Assembly: GCF_010092425.1 (NCBI RefSeq) | Contig: NZ_CP048030.1 | Location: forward strand, 1-64,000 | Length of the DNA stretch: 64,000 nt | Source of the DNA: Sinimarinibacterium sp. NLF-5-8 | Lineage (GTDB): Bacteria > Pseudomonadota > Gammaproteobacteria > Nevskiales > Nevskiaceae | Direction of reading: 5' to 3' | Shown: piece by piece, positions 1 through 9,175 of the stretch | How positions within the stretch are numbered: position 1 is the stretch's first letter | Layout of the letters: every line of letters begins with the position of its first letter | Notes under the pieces: model-generated | The model's input: only the letters and a program-made list of their open reading frames with translations | What the model was told of the DNA's origin: nothing | Databases searched by the model: none | Position numbers and translations under genes: made by a program

Positions 1-291
1 GATCCCGTGTGACATCAGGCTGGCGATCAGGCCGCCACTGCCCGCGCGCGCCAATTCCTCGGTGAGAATCACCATGTAAAACAAATCAGGGACTTCCACG
101 CCTCCATAGGCTTCGGGAAAGCCGATTTGCAGCAAGCCCGCATCGGCGGTTTTTTTATGCAGCGCGCGCGGCAGTTCGCCCGCAGCTTCCCATTGCTCGA
201 CATGCGGCGTGAGTTCCTGCGCAACAAAGCGGCGTGCCTGGTCACGAAAGGCGGAATGTTCGGCGGTATGGAAGGGATGTTTTGCGGTCAT
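1..291 (-). CDS. Acyl-CoA dehydrogenase, N-terminal part (cut by window edge)
   Basis: Reading the minus strand from an ATG at 291 gives 97 codons that run off the left edge. The protein begins MTAKHPFHTAEHSAFRDQ and continues through FVAQELTPHVEQWEAAGELP and IGFPEAYGGVEVPD to LAELARAG-like helix EELARAGSGG. This is the helical N-terminal domain of flavin acyl-CoA dehydrogenases, which oxidise acyl-CoA to enoyl-CoA in beta-oxidation or branched-chain degradation. The catalytic Glu and FAD domain lie outside the window, so the chain-length class cannot be told. About 100 bases without a gene separate its start from the end of folD on the same strand. Confidence 0.85.
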   Translation of the reverse strand, partial: MTAKHPFHTAEHSAFRDQARRFVAQELTPHVEQWEAAGELPRALHKKTADAGLLQIGFPEAYGGVEVPDLFYMVILTEELARAGSGGLIASLMSHGI

Positions 292-391
292 TTTGATTAC
301 CGATAATGGGGTAAGAACAAAGTCATCGCGTAAACATAAACGCCCGTCGCTGGTAAATCCAGGTGATTGATTTGGAAATATATATTACCAA

Positions 392-1252
392 TCAGGATTC
401 TGATTCACGCAATATGGCGGCTTCGAGGGTGTTTTGCATCAGCATGGCCACCGTCATCGGGCCGACGCCACCGGGCACCGGGGTGATGAAGGCGGCGCGT
501 TGGCGGACACTGTCAAAGTCGCAATCGCCGCACAGCTTGCCGCTGTCGAGCCTGTTGATGCCGACATCGATGACGGTCGCGCCGGGCTTGATCCACTCGC
601 CCTTGACCATGCCGGGCTTGCCGACGGCGACGACCAGGATGTCGGCGCGCGAAACTTCAAACGCAACGTCGGCCGTAAAGCGATGGCAGCAGGTGGCGGT
701 GGCTCCGGCCAGCATCAGCTCCAGCATCATCGGGCGACCGACGTGGTTGCTGGCGCCGACCACGACCGCCGTGCGTTTTTTGAAGGGCTCGCCGACGCTT
801 TTGAGCAGTTCGATGACGCCATAGGGCGTGCAGGGACGCAAAACCGGATGGCGCTGCGCCAGACGGCCAATGTTGTAGGGATGAAAGCCGTCCACGTCTT
901 TGTCGGGGCGGATGCGCTCGGTCACTGCAACGGGGTCGATCTGCGGCGGCAGCGGCATCTGCACGAGGATGCCATCGACGCTGTCGTCGGCATTGAGGCG
1001 GTCGATCGTGGCCATCAATTCGGCCTGGGTCAGCGTTTCTTCAAAGTGAACCGGCACCGAACGGATGCCGACTTTTTCGCAGGCCAGGCGCTTGTTGCGC
1101 ACATAGACCTCGGATGCGGGGTCGTGACCGACCAGGATGGTGGCCAGTGCAGGCGCGCGCAGCCCGCGCGCCAGGCGGCTGGCAACGGCGCTGTGAACAC
1201 GGTCATGGACGGAGGCGGCGACGGCTTTGCCGTCAATCAATCGTGCAGTCAC
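392..1252 (-). CDS. folD: Bifunctional methylenetetrahydrofolate dehydrogenase / methenyltetrahydrofolate cyclohydrolase FolD
   Basis: A 286-residue protein of the usual FolD length. It interconverts 5,10-methylene-, methenyl- and 10-formyl-tetrahydrofolate with NADP in the cytosol. Visible signatures are [14 protein letters not shown] with the catalytic Lys, QMPLPPQID, the nucleotide-binding stretch [17 protein letters not shown], and the C-terminal [19 protein letters not shown]. The start is GTG at 1252, giving [12 protein letters not shown], which matches the family N-terminus. It is divergent from ccmA with about 100 bases between the starts, so that gap must hold both promoters. Nothing in the protein looks unusual. 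Confidence 0.97.
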   Translation of the reverse strand: MTARLIDGKAVAASVHDRVHSAVASRLARGLRAPALATILVGHDPASEVYVRNKRLACEKVGIRSVPVHFEETLTQAELMATIDRLNADDSVDGILVQMPLPPQIDPVAVTERIRPDKDVDGFHPYNIGRLAQRHPVLRPCTPYGVIELLKSVGEPFKKRTAVVVGASNHVGRPMMLELMLAGATATCCHRFTADVAFEVSRADILVVAVGKPGMVKGEWIKPGATVIDVGINRLDSGKLCGDCDFDSVRQRAAFITPVPGGVGPMTVAMLMQNTLEAAILRESES

Positions 1253-1352
1253 TTTGAAGGTCTTGGGTTGGGAATCGGGCGTGCCTATTGTACGGCTTGT
1301 GCAACGCTTGCCTTACACTAGCCCGCCTTTTTCACTGCCGGTCTGATGAATC

Positions 1353-1952
1353 GTGCTGCACGTTGACCAATTATCGCTGAGTCGGGGTGATCGTCCGCTG
1401 ATTGTCGGCTTTGATCTGCATGTGCAACCGGGTCAGCTGATTCATCTGCGCGGCGCCAACGGCTGCGGCAAAACCAGTCTGCTGGAAACACTGGCAGGCT
1501 TGCGCCGCGCCGACAGCGGCAGCATCGAGACCCATCCTGATCCATTGCCGCAGCACTGGATCGGCCATCGCAACGCCTTGGCGGTGCAGCTGTCGGCACT
1601 TGAAAACCTTGAGTTCTGGTGTGGCCTGAACGGGATTGACCGCGCGCGCGCCAAGCCGGCGTTGGCCCGCGTGGCGCTGCCTGCGGCGGCGCAGCGGCGG
1701 GCGGTGCGGACGCTGTCGGCGGGGCAAAAGCGCCGCAGCGCAATTGCGCGGCTGCTGCTGGAGTCGCGCCCCTTGTGGTTGCTGGATGAGCCACTCGATG
1801 GGCTGGATGTGGACGGGCTGGCGCTGATGAGTGCGTTGCTGTCCGAACATCTGTGCGCAGGCGGTGCCGTGGTGATGACCAGTCATCAGCCGTTGCCGCA
1901 GGCACTGCCGGTGCGTTTTGTCGAGCTGGCCGATTGGCGGGCAACGGCATGA
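1353..1952 (+). CDS. ccmA: Heme exporter ATP-binding protein CcmA
   Basis: A 199-residue ABC ATPase, first gene of the cytochrome c maturation operon. It powers the CcmABCD complex that releases holo-CcmE carrying heme. The Walker A motif is GANGCGKTSLL near residue 35, the ABC signature is LSAGQKRR near 125, and Walker B is PLWLLDEPLDGLD near 140. The start is GTG at 1353; an ATG at 1346 is in another frame and hits a stop at once. The stop overlaps the ccmB start as ATGA, implying translational coupling. The short length is normal for CcmA. Confidence 0.96.
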   Translation: MLHVDQLSLSRGDRPLIVGFDLHVQPGQLIHLRGANGCGKTSLLETLAGLRRADSGSIETHPDPLPQHWIGHRNALAVQLSALENLEFWCGLNGIDRARAKPALARVALPAAAQRRAVRTLSAGQKRRSAIARLLLESRPLWLLDEPLDGLDVDGLALMSALLSEHLCAGGAVVMTSHQPLPQALPVRFVELADWRATA

Positions 1953-2614
1953 GCGCATTGGCGGCCTTGCTTGAGCGCGAATGGCGTCTGGCCGCGCGCA
2001 GTAAAAGCGATTGGCTGATGCCGCCGTTCTTTCTGGTGGTGGTGATCACCCTGTTTGGCCTTGGCACCGAGCCCAATGATGCGCGCCTGATCGGCTTTGC
2101 CCCGGCGATCATCTGGGTGGCGAGTCTGTTGGCGGCGCTGCTGACGCTGGAGCGTTTGTTTCGTGCCGATCACGAAGACGGCACCCTGGAGCAACTCTGC
2201 ATGGCGCCGTTTCCGCTGTATCTGGCGGTGCTGGCCAAGCTGCTGTCGCATTGGCTGTTGACCGGATTGCCGTTGGCGCTGCTGTCGGTGCCGCTGGCCA
2301 TGGGACTGGGATTGCCCGGGAACGCGGTGCCGGCATTGTTACTCGGTTTGTTGCTCGGCACGCCGTGCATCAGTGCCATCGGCGGATTTGTTGCCGCGCT
2401 GACGGTAGGGCTGCCGCGTGCGGGCTTGCTGCTGCCGGTTCTGGTGCTGCCGATGATTGCCCCGGTGGTGATCTTTGGCGCCGGTGCGGTGCGCAGCGCA
2501 TTGGACGGGCTGGACGTGGCGGCTCCGCTATACTTTCTGGCGGCCATTTTGAGCCTGTGCATCACGCTGATCCCGTGGGTGGCGAGTGCGGCGCTGCGCA
2601 ACGCAATTGAATAA
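1949..2614 (+). CDS. ccmB: Heme exporter membrane protein CcmB
   Basis: A 221-residue integral membrane protein with about six hydrophobic segments, for example PPFFLVVVITLFGLG and the Leu-rich stretches after residue 90. The FREADHEDGTLEQL-like loop (FRADHEDGTLEQLCMAPFP) between early helices is characteristic of CcmB. It is the permease partner of CcmA. I place the start at the ATG overlapping the ccmA stop; a longer reading frame upstream adds 32 residues out of the ccmA frame with no family resemblance. It ends 16 bases before ccmC. Confidence 0.94.
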   Translation: MSALAALLEREWRLAARSKSDWLMPPFFLVVVITLFGLGTEPNDARLIGFAPAIIWVASLLAALLTLERLFRADHEDGTLEQLCMAPFPLYLAVLAKLLSHWLLTGLPLALLSVPLAMGLGLPGNAVPALLLGLLLGTPCISAIGGFVAALTVGLPRAGLLLPVLVLPMIAPVVIFGAGAVRSALDGLDVAAPLYFLAAILSLCITLIPWVASAALRNAIE

Positions 2615-2630
2615 TGGGTATCCAAACACC

Positions 2631-3374
2631 ATGTGGACTTGGTTTCATCGCCTGGCGTCACCGCCACACTTTTACCGCATCGCCGAGCGTTGGGCGCCCT
2701 GGGTTGGCGTTGCCGCATTCGGCTTTTTGGTTTGGGGCTGGCTCGGCGGGCTGATTTTTGCTCCGGCCGATTATCAGCAAAAAGACGCGTTTCGCATCAT
2801 TTACGTCCATGTGCCGACGGCGGCAGTGTCGTTGTCCCTGTACACCGCGATGGCCGCCGCCGGTTTTGTTGCGCTGATCTGGCGGATGAAACTGGCCGAG
2901 GTTGCGCTGGTCGCCATTGCTCCGGTGGGCGCCGCGATGACCGCCGTGGCGCTGGTCACCGGCATGTTGTGGGGCAAGCCGATGTGGGGAACCTACTGGG
3001 TGTGGGATGCGCGCCTGACCGCTGAACTGGTGCTGCTGTTCTTGTACCTGGGCGTGCTGGGGCTGAATCAGGCGTTTGAAGATGCGCGCGCCGGTGCGCG
3101 CGCCTGTTCGTTGCTGGCGCTGGTGGGGGTGGTCAATGTCCCCATCGTCAAATATTCGGTGGAGTGGTGGAACTCGCTGCACCAGACCTCCACCATTTTG
3201 AAACTCGGCAAGCCGACGATCACCGGCGAAATGGCGGTGCCGCTGTATGCGGCCTTGCTGGGGACGTTTTTGCTCTGCGCCTATGCCGTATTGCGCCGGG
3301 TACAGAATGAATTGCTGGCGCGCGAGCGGCGCGCCAGCTGGGTCAAGGAACTGGTGCGGCAAAGCGGAGTCTGA
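2631..3374 (+). CDS. ccmC: Heme exporter / heme handling protein CcmC
   Basis: A 247-residue membrane protein of the heme-handling family. It presents periplasmic heme to CcmE. The tryptophan-rich WWD-type loop is visible as WGTYWVWDARLTAELV near residue 120, and heme-ligand histidines are expected at YVHVPTAA near 60 and at WWNSLHQTSTILK near 180, both present. Six hydrophobic segments are evident. The start at 2631 gives MWTWFHRLASPPHFYR, the family-typical N-terminus; in-frame codons upstream overlap the end of ccmB and are not conserved-looking. Confidence 0.95.
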   Translation: MWTWFHRLASPPHFYRIAERWAPWVGVAAFGFLVWGWLGGLIFAPADYQQKDAFRIIYVHVPTAAVSLSLYTAMAAAGFVALIWRMKLAEVALVAIAPVGAAMTAVALVTGMLWGKPMWGTYWVWDARLTAELVLLFLYLGVLGLNQAFEDARAGARACSLLALVGVVNVPIVKYSVEWWNSLHQTSTILKLGKPTITGEMAVPLYAALLGTFLLCAYAVLRRVQNELLARERRASWVKELVRQSGV

Positions 3375-3411
3375 TCCCGCGCGTGCATGGGCTTTATTCC
3401 AGAGTTGATTG

Positions 3412-3558
3412 ATGGATCTTGAACGGTTTTTACAGATGAGCGGCTATGCCACCTATGTGTGGGGCAGCTTTGGCTTTTCGGCCGTGGTGTTTGCCTGGTG
3501 CGTTTTTGCACCGCGCGCGCGTCGCCGCCAATTACTTGAGGACATCCGCGAATCATGA
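3412..3558 (+). CDS. ccmD: Heme exporter small subunit CcmD
   Basis: A 48-residue ORF lying between ccmC and ccmE, too small for routine gene listing. It reads MDLERFLQMSGYATYVWGSF, then a single hydrophobic helix (GFSAVVFAWCVFAP), then a basic tail ARRRQLLEDIRES. This is the CcmD layout of a short N-terminal part with a Y-x-x-YVWxS motif, one membrane helix and a positively charged cytoplasmic end. CcmD stabilises the CcmABC-CcmE complex. Its stop overlaps the ccmE ATG as ATGA. Confidence 0.9.
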   Translation: MDLERFLQMSGYATYVWGSFGFSAVVFAWCVFAPRARRRQLLEDIRES

Positions 3559-4043
3559 GCAGACGACAGCAACGCATGGTGGCGGTGATCAGCCTGTTGA
3601 TCGGGTTGGGGGTGGCCGCCGCACTGGGCTTTACCGCCATTCGTAAAAACATGATGTATTTCTACACGCCGAGCGACGTGGCCGCGCAGCCGCCACATGT
3701 GGACGCGCGCATTCGTCTGGGAGGGCTGGTCGTCAATGGCAGCGTCAAACGCGGCGAAGGCCTGGATGTGGCCTTTGCGGTGGCCGACTGCGAACACACC
3801 CTGCCGGTGCGCTACACCGGCATCCTGCCCGATCTATTCCGCGAGGGGCAGGGCATTGTCGCCTCCGGGCGGGTTGGCAGCGATGGCGTATTCACCGCCG
3901 ATGAAGTGCTGGCCAAGCACGATGAAAACTACATGCCGCCCGAGCTTGCGGAGAAACTCACCGATGCCAGCGGCCAGCACAACTGCGCGGAATTCAAATC
4001 GGTGATTTCCAGAACGCCGCGTGCAGACGGGATGCCCTCATGA
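3555..4043 (+). CDS. ccmE: Cytochrome c-type biogenesis heme chaperone CcmE
   Basis: A 162-residue periplasmic heme chaperone anchored by an N-terminal helix (VAVISLLIGLGVAAALGF, residues 10-28). The covalent heme-binding motif HDENYMPPE is present near residue 122, so the protein carries the normal His and Tyr. The OB-fold core includes IRLGGLVVNGSVKRG and VRYTGILPDLFREGQGIV. It accepts heme from CcmC and hands it to CcmF. It overlaps both ccmD and ccmF by 4 bases. Confidence 0.97.
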   Translation: MSRRQQRMVAVISLLIGLGVAAALGFTAIRKNMMYFYTPSDVAAQPPHVDARIRLGGLVVNGSVKRGEGLDVAFAVADCEHTLPVRYTGILPDLFREGQGIVASGRVGSDGVFTADEVLAKHDENYMPPELAEKLTDASGQHNCAEFKSVISRTPRADGMPS

Positions 4044-6007
4044 TTGCCGAACTCGGTCACTTTGCACTGCTGGCCGCACTGGCGGTCACCCTGATCCAGG
4101 GCACAGTGCCCTTCATCGGCGTCAGATTGCGCCAGCCCCGTCTGATGGCGGTGGGGGCTTCGGCGGCACAGGCACAGTTTGCCCTGGTGTTTTTGGCCTA
4201 TCTGTGCCTGACCCTTTCGTTTGTGAACATGGATTGGTCGGTGGCGTATGTGGCTGCCAACTCGCATTCCGAGCTGCCGCTGATGTACCGCATCAGCGCC
4301 GTCTGGGGAGCTCACGAAGGGTCGGTTTTGTTGTGGATTCTGATGCTCACCGGCTGGGGGGCAGCCGTATCCGTTTTCAGCCGCAGCCTGCCGCGTGATG
4401 TGCAGGCTCAGGTTCTGGGCGTGCTGGGTGCGCTGGGCATAGGCTTTTTGCTGTTTGTGCTGATGACCTCCAACCCGTTTGATCGCAACTTTCCGGTGCC
4501 GCTGGATGGCCGTGATCTCAACCCCTTGCTGCAAGACCCCGGATTGGTCATGCATCCGCCGCTGCTGTACATGGGCTATGTGGGGTTTTCGGTCGGGTTT
4601 GCGTTTGCGCTTACCGCGCTCATCAGTGGCCGCCTGGACGCGGCCTGGGCGCGCTGGACGCGTCCCTGGATCACCACCTCCTGGCTGTTTCTGACCCTGG
4701 GGATCACTCTGGGCTCGTGGTGGGCCTACAACGAGCTGGGCTGGGGCGGCTGGTGGTTCTGGGATCCGGTTGAAAATGCCTCGTTTTTACCGTGGCTGGT
4801 CGGCACTGCACTGATTCACTCGCTGGCGGTCAGCGAAAAACGTGGGCTGCTCAAATCATGGACCGTGTTGCTGGCGATCATCGCTTTTGCGTTGTCGCTG
4901 CTCGGCACCTTTCTGGTGCGCTCAGGGGTGCTGGTTTCGGTTCATGCGTTTGCGTCAGACCCCGCGCGCGGCATCTTCATCCTGGGGTTTTTGTGCCTGG
5001 TTCTGGGGATTGCCTTTGTGCTGTACGCCTGGCGCGCGCCACGCTTTGCCGCCGATGGCGAGCTCAACCTGTTTTCACGCGAAGGCTTTCTGCTGCTGAA
5101 CAACGTGTTTCTGGTGATTGCCGCCGCAGCGGTGTTGATCGGCACGCTGTACCCGCTGATTGCCGATGCCTTTGCCCTGGGCAAGATCTCGGTCGGGCCG
5201 CCTTATTTCAACAGTGTGTTTCTGCCGCTGACCGCACCGCTGGCGGTGCTGATGGGGTTGGCGTCGATTGTGGGATGGAAACGCGCCTCATGGCCGGAAA
5301 CCTTGCGCAAAATCCGGATTCCGGCCGCGGTGGCCCTGATTCTCGGCGCCCTGCTGCCGTGGCTGTTGCAGCATCAAACGCAGTGGATTGCGGTGGGTGG
5401 GAGCATCCTTGGCTTGTGGACGCTGGTCATGGCCTTCGAGGAACCGTGGCGGCGCTGGCGCCTGCGCGGCGCGCATGGCATTGCCCATACCCCGCGCGCG
5501 ATCTGGGGCATGTCGCTGGCACATTTCGGGATTGGCATCTGGATACTGGGCGTGACCTTCGTCAGCCTTTACAGCATCGAGCGCGATGTGCGCCTGGGCC
5601 CCGGGCAATCCACCGAACTCAGTGGCTATCGGTTTTCAATGGTCAACGTGACGCCCTATGTCGGCCCCAATTACCGCGCCGACCGCGCGCAGATGGTCAT
5701 CACCCAGGACGACAAAACCATTGCCACCCTGTGGCCGGAGCGGCGCCTGTACAACGCCCAGGGCAGTGTGATGACCGAGGCTTCGGTGAGTCACAACCCG
5801 CTGCGTGACCTGTATGTGGCGCTGGCCGAGCCGCTGGACAAGGGCGAATGGGCGTTGCGGGTGTATTACAAGCCGATGATGCGTCTGGTCTGGTTTGGTG
5901 GGGTGCTGATGGCGCTGGGCGGGGCGCTGGCGGCGACTGACCGGCGTTATCGTCTGGCGCGCGCGCTGGAGCGTTCGCGCGCGCCGGTTGAAGGAGCGCC
6001 AGCCTGA
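4040..6007 (+). CDS. ccmF: Heme lyase subunit CcmF
   Basis: A 655-residue polytopic protein, the size expected of gammaproteobacterial CcmF. It attaches heme to apocytochrome c together with CcmH and CcmI. The WWD domain appears as YNELGWGGWWFWDPVENA near residue 235, preceded by DLNPLLQDPGLVMHPP and followed by many transmembrane segments. The C-terminal periplasmic domain contains PERRLYNAQGSVMTEA. Its last base is shared with the ccmG ATG. No anomaly was seen. Confidence 0.97.
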   Translation: MIAELGHFALLAALAVTLIQGTVPFIGVRLRQPRLMAVGASAAQAQFALVFLAYLCLTLSFVNMDWSVAYVAANSHSELPLMYRISAVWGAHEGSVLLWILMLTGWGAAVSVFSRSLPRDVQAQVLGVLGALGIGFLLFVLMTSNPFDRNFPVPLDGRDLNPLLQDPGLVMHPPLLYMGYVGFSVGFAFALTALISGRLDAAWARWTRPWITTSWLFLTLGITLGSWWAYNELGWGGWWFWDPVENASFLPWLVGTALIHSLAVSEKRGLLKSWTVLLAIIAFALSLLGTFLVRSGVLVSVHAFASDPARGIFILGFLCLVLGIAFVLYAWRAPRFAADGELNLFSREGFLLLNNVFLVIAAAAVLIGTLYPLIADAFALGKISVGPPYFNSVFLPLTAPLAVLMGLASIVGWKRASWPETLRKIRIPAAVALILGALLPWLLQHQTQWIAVGGSILGLWTLVMAFEEPWRRWRLRGAHGIAHTPRAIWGMSLAHFGIGIWILGVTFVSLYSIERDVRLGPGQSTELSGYRFSMVNVTPYVGPNYRADRAQMVITQDDKTIATLWPERRLYNAQGSVMTEASVSHNPLRDLYVALAEPLDKGEWALRVYYKPMMRLVWFGGVLMALGGALAATDRRYRLARALERSRAPVEGAPA

Positions 6008-6528
6008 TGCGGATGCAGTATCTGTGGCCGTTTGCGGTATTGGGGGCGCTGGCACTGCTGTTTGTGTTTGGCCTGAACAATGATCCGCGCACGGTGCCGT
6101 CCCCGTTGATTGGCAAGCCGGCACCTGATTTTTCGCTGCGTCTGGTGGGGGAGCAAACCCCTTATACGCGCGACGATCTGCTGGGGCGCCCGGTGTTGGT
6201 CAACTTCTGGGCGAGCTGGTGTGTGGCTTGTCGGGTGGAGCACCCTTATTTGATGCAGCTCGCCGAGCAAGGCGTTGAAATCATTGGCATGGATTACAAG
6301 GATACCGATGAGGAGGGCTTGCGCTGGCTCCGGCAGCACGGCAATCCGTATCGCACCATCGTCGCCGATCCTGAAGGGCGCGCGGGCTTTGACTGGGGCG
6401 TTTACGGCGTTCCCGAAACCTATGTGCTGGATGCGCAGGGCACGATTCTCTACAAGCAGATTGGCCCGATGACCGACGAAGCCTGGCGCAGCAAGATTGC
6501 CCCGCTGATCAACGGAGTGCGTGGATGA
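6007..6528 (+). CDS. ccmG: Periplasmic thiol:disulfide reductase CcmG/DsbE
   Basis: A 173-residue membrane-anchored thioredoxin-fold protein. The N-terminal helix is LWPFAVLGALALLFVFGL, and the redox motif is NFWASWCVACRVEHP with the CVAC active site near residue 75. It reduces the CXXCH cysteines of apocytochrome c or the CcmH disulfide in the periplasm. The cis-Pro loop GVYGVPETYVLD is present near residue 138, the GVxGxPETF signature of DsbE. Start and stop overlap ccmF and ccmH. Confidence 0.96.
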   Translation: MRMQYLWPFAVLGALALLFVFGLNNDPRTVPSPLIGKPAPDFSLRLVGEQTPYTRDDLLGRPVLVNFWASWCVACRVEHPYLMQLAEQGVEIIGMDYKDTDEEGLRWLRQHGNPYRTIVADPEGRAGFDWGVYGVPETYVLDAQGTILYKQIGPMTDEAWRSKIAPLINGVRG

Positions 6529-6989
6529 GAGTCTGGATCGCCGCCCTGTTCTGGCTGTGCACCCCTTTGTTTGCGCAGACGCAAACCGGGTTTTTGGATT
6601 TGTCCGACATGAGCCGCGCACAGTTGCAGCGTTACCAGGCGTTGACCATGGAGCTGCGCTGTCTGGTGTGCCAGAACCAGTCGATTGCCGACTCCAACGC
6701 CGAGCTTGCCCAGGACATGCGCAAGCTGGTGCATGAACAGATCATGCAAGGCCGCAGCGATGCCCAGATCAAGGACTATCTGATCGCGCGCTATGGCGAC
6801 TTTGTGCTGTACCGTCCGCCGGTCAAGGCCAGCACCTGGCTGCTGTGGTTTGGCCCGTTTGGTCTGCTGTTGATGGGACTGGCAACCGTTGTCGTGATCT
6901 CGCGCCGCCGCGCGCGCGCCAGGCCGGTGGGGGCGCGCGCAGATGATGCCGAACGGCTGAAAAAACTACTCGACAAGGAAGCGCCATGA
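6525..6989 (+). CDS. ccmH: Cytochrome c maturation thiol oxidoreductase CcmH (CcmL-like)
   Basis: A 154-residue protein with an N-terminal signal sequence (WIAALFWLCTPLFAQ), the CcmH redox motif LRCLVCQNQSIADSNA near residue 45 with the two cysteines, and a C-terminal anchor helix (LLWFGPFGLLLMGLATVVVI). The length corresponds to the short CcmH form, with the TPR part encoded by the separate next gene ccmI. It keeps apocytochrome thiols reduced for heme ligation. Overlaps ccmI by ATGA. Confidence 0.96.
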   Translation: MRVWIAALFWLCTPLFAQTQTGFLDLSDMSRAQLQRYQALTMELRCLVCQNQSIADSNAELAQDMRKLVHEQIMQGRSDAQIKDYLIARYGDFVLYRPPVKASTWLLWFGPFGLLLMGLATVVVISRRRARARPVGARADDAERLKKLLDKEAP

Positions 6990-8239
6990 GTATGCTGACC
7001 CTCGTTGCCATGGCTGCGATCGTCCTGTTGGCTGCCGGATTGGCACTGTGGCCGTTGCTGTGGGGGCAGCACCAGCATGGACTGCGCCGTCGCGCCCTGA
7101 ATGTGGCGGGCTATAAAACCCGGTTGGCCGAGATCGAGGCCGATCTTGCCCACGGCAGTCTCGACGCCGAAGCCGCCGAAGCCTTGCGCAGCGAGACCGC
7201 GCGCCGCTTGCTGGATGATGTGGAACAAGGCAGTGATGCGCAGGGTATGGACGCCCCCGGGCAGGCGCCTTACGGCGTGCTGGCGCTGGGGCTGACATTA
7301 ATGATTGCGGCGCTCGCCGGTGTCAGTTATTACGCCGGGCAAAGTCGCCACCAGGCCGCCTTGATTGCGCAGGCGCAAACCCATCCGGCAGCGGCACAGC
7401 AACGCATGGTGGCCGAGATGCTGGGCAAGCTGGAAGCGCGCCTGCAATCCAGCCCCGACGATGCCGAAGGCTGGGCGATGCTGGGGCGCTCATACGCGGT
7501 CTTGCAGCGCCACGACGAGGCCATTGCCGCGTATGCCAATGCCAATCGTCTGAGCGCGGCACAACCCCAGCCCGAATGGCTGGCCGACGAGGCCGAACTG
7601 CGTATTTTTGCCAACGATCACGATTTTCGGGGCAAGCCCAGTGCGCTGCTCGATCAGGTTCTGGCGCTGGCACCGCACTATCCCAAGGCGCTGTGGTACG
7701 GCGGTCTGGCGTCTGCCCAGAATGGCCAGTACGCCGAGGCGGTGCAGCGTTGGCAGACCTTGTTGCAGGACCCTGAAATCCCGGACGATTTTCGACAGGT
7801 ACTGGAGCAGCGCCTGCCCGAACTGCGCGCGCTGGCAGGGGTGGCTGCGCCCGCAGCGCCCGCGGCTGCCGTTGCCGCAGCCCCTGCCGCTGCGCCCCGG
7901 CTGATCGTGAATGTCAGCCTGGCGCCGGAACTGGCGGGGCAGCTCAATGCCAGCGACACGCTGTTCGTGCTCGCGCGCAAGGTTGGCGGTGGCGGCCCGC
8001 CGCTGGCCGTGCAGCGTCTTGGCGCTGCGCAACTGCCGCTGCAGGTGACGCTGGATGACAGCCATGCCATGGCGCCGGGGTTCAACCTCTCCAGTGCCGA
8101 TCAATGGGATGTGCTCGCGCGCGTCAGCCGCAGTGGCACGCCCACTGCACAGTCCGGCGATCTGCAAGGGCAGTTGGTGGCCACGCGCGCGCAATCCGGC
8201 CAGGTACTTGAACTGGTGATCGACCAGCGTGTTCCCTGA
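6986..8239 (+). CDS. ccmI: Apocytochrome c chaperone CcmI (TPR protein)
   Basis: A 417-residue protein with two N-terminal membrane helices (LVAMAAIVLLAAGLALWPL and VLALGLTLMIAALAGVSYYA), followed by a periplasmic TPR region. TPR-like helices include DDAEGWAMLGRSYAVLQRHD and ALWYGGLASAQNGQYAEAV. An Ala/Pro-rich linker near residues 285-305 precedes a C-terminal domain (RLIVNVSLAPELAGQLNASD) of the cytochrome biogenesis type. It holds the C-terminus of apocytochrome c for CcmFH. It is the last gene of the ccm operon. Confidence 0.93.
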   Translation: MSMLTLVAMAAIVLLAAGLALWPLLWGQHQHGLRRRALNVAGYKTRLAEIEADLAHGSLDAEAAEALRSETARRLLDDVEQGSDAQGMDAPGQAPYGVLALGLTLMIAALAGVSYYAGQSRHQAALIAQAQTHPAAAQQRMVAEMLGKLEARLQSSPDDAEGWAMLGRSYAVLQRHDEAIAAYANANRLSAAQPQPEWLADEAELRIFANDHDFRGKPSALLDQVLALAPHYPKALWYGGLASAQNGQYAEAVQRWQTLLQDPEIPDDFRQVLEQRLPELRALAGVAAPAAPAAAVAAAPAAAPRLIVNVSLAPELAGQLNASDTLFVLARKVGGGGPPLAVQRLGAAQLPLQVTLDDSHAMAPGFNLSSADQWDVLARVSRSGTPTAQSGDLQGQLVATRAQSGQVLELVIDQRVP

Positions 8240-8293
8240 AAACACGCGGCCTGATCCTTATTCTTTTTTGACTTTTCAGCTTCAAATCGAACC

Positions 8294-9142
8294 ATGACAG
8301 AAACATTGAACCGGATTCCCGATGCAGGGGGCTTGTATTTCAAGGCGGCCTTGACCGCCACTCGCAAACCGGGCGCCGACCCGCAGGTGCCACCGCTGGC
8401 TGTGCGCGTTGAGCAGGTGGCGGTGGACGCGGCACATCTGTCCGAATACGGTCGCGTGTGCGGATTTGACTATGTGCAGCAATTGCCGATCACGTTTCCC
8501 CATGTGATGGCCGGCGCCCTGCATTTGCATCTGATGACCCAGGCCGGTTTTCCCTTTCCGCTGCTGGGATTGGTGCATGTCCGCAACCTCATCGAGCAAA
8601 GCCGCCCGATCGAGGCGGATGAGCGCTTCGATCTGCAAGTGCGCATCGGTCAGGCGCGGCGGGTGCGCCAGGGCATCGAGTTTGATCTGCTCACCGATGC
8701 CGAAGTGGACGGGACGGCGATCTGGCGCGAAACCAGCACCATCCTGCACCGCATGCCTGCCCCCAGGCAGCAAGGCGCGCGCCCGGCACCGGAGCCTGGG
8801 CCGATGGCGACCTATCGCAGCTTTGCCGTGCCGGCCGATACCGGACGTCGTTATGCGGCAGTGGGGCGCGACTACAACCCGATTCACCTGACCCCGTTGA
8901 CCGCCCGACTGTTCGGCTTTCCGCAGCATATTGCCCACGGCATGTGGTCGGCGGCACGTTGCGCCGCTATTTTGCAGGCCGATCTCGACCATCCCCCGCT
9001 GCATTTGAGCGTGCAGTTCAGACAGCCTTTGCTGCTGCCCGGACGTGTCACCCTCAAATCAGTGATTACAGATGAAGGCGCCGGGTTTACCCTGATGTCG
9101 GCGCGCAACAGCAAGCCTCATCTGGTTGGCACGTTGCGCTAA
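8294..9142 (+). CDS. MaoC-like hot-dog acyl dehydratase/hydratase
   Basis: A 282-residue double hot-dog protein. The C-terminal half carries the hydratase motif AVGRDYNPIHLTPLTARLFG near residue 197, with the Asp and His of R-specific enoyl-CoA hydratases, followed by IAHGMWSAAR. The N-terminal half is a degenerate hot-dog fold. The family hydrates enoyl-CoA or enoyl-acyl thioesters. The start ATG at 8294 is 54 bases after ccmI. The substrate cannot be told from sequence; neighbouring genes give no lead, though an acyl-CoA dehydrogenase lies at the left edge of the window. Confidence 0.8.
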   Translation: MTETLNRIPDAGGLYFKAALTATRKPGADPQVPPLAVRVEQVAVDAAHLSEYGRVCGFDYVQQLPITFPHVMAGALHLHLMTQAGFPFPLLGLVHVRNLIEQSRPIEADERFDLQVRIGQARRVRQGIEFDLLTDAEVDGTAIWRETSTILHRMPAPRQQGARPAPEPGPMATYRSFAVPADTGRRYAAVGRDYNPIHLTPLTARLFGFPQHIAHGMWSAARCAAILQADLDHPPLHLSVQFRQPLLLPGRVTLKSVITDEGAGFTLMSARNSKPHLVGTLR

Positions 9143-9175
9143 AACCATTTGCTCATTCAAACGCTAGGGAGCGTC

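Noticed and set aside
380-1321. Long plus-strand open frames opposite folD
   Set aside because: They are antisense shadows of a well-conserved gene in a GC-rich genome and match no family.
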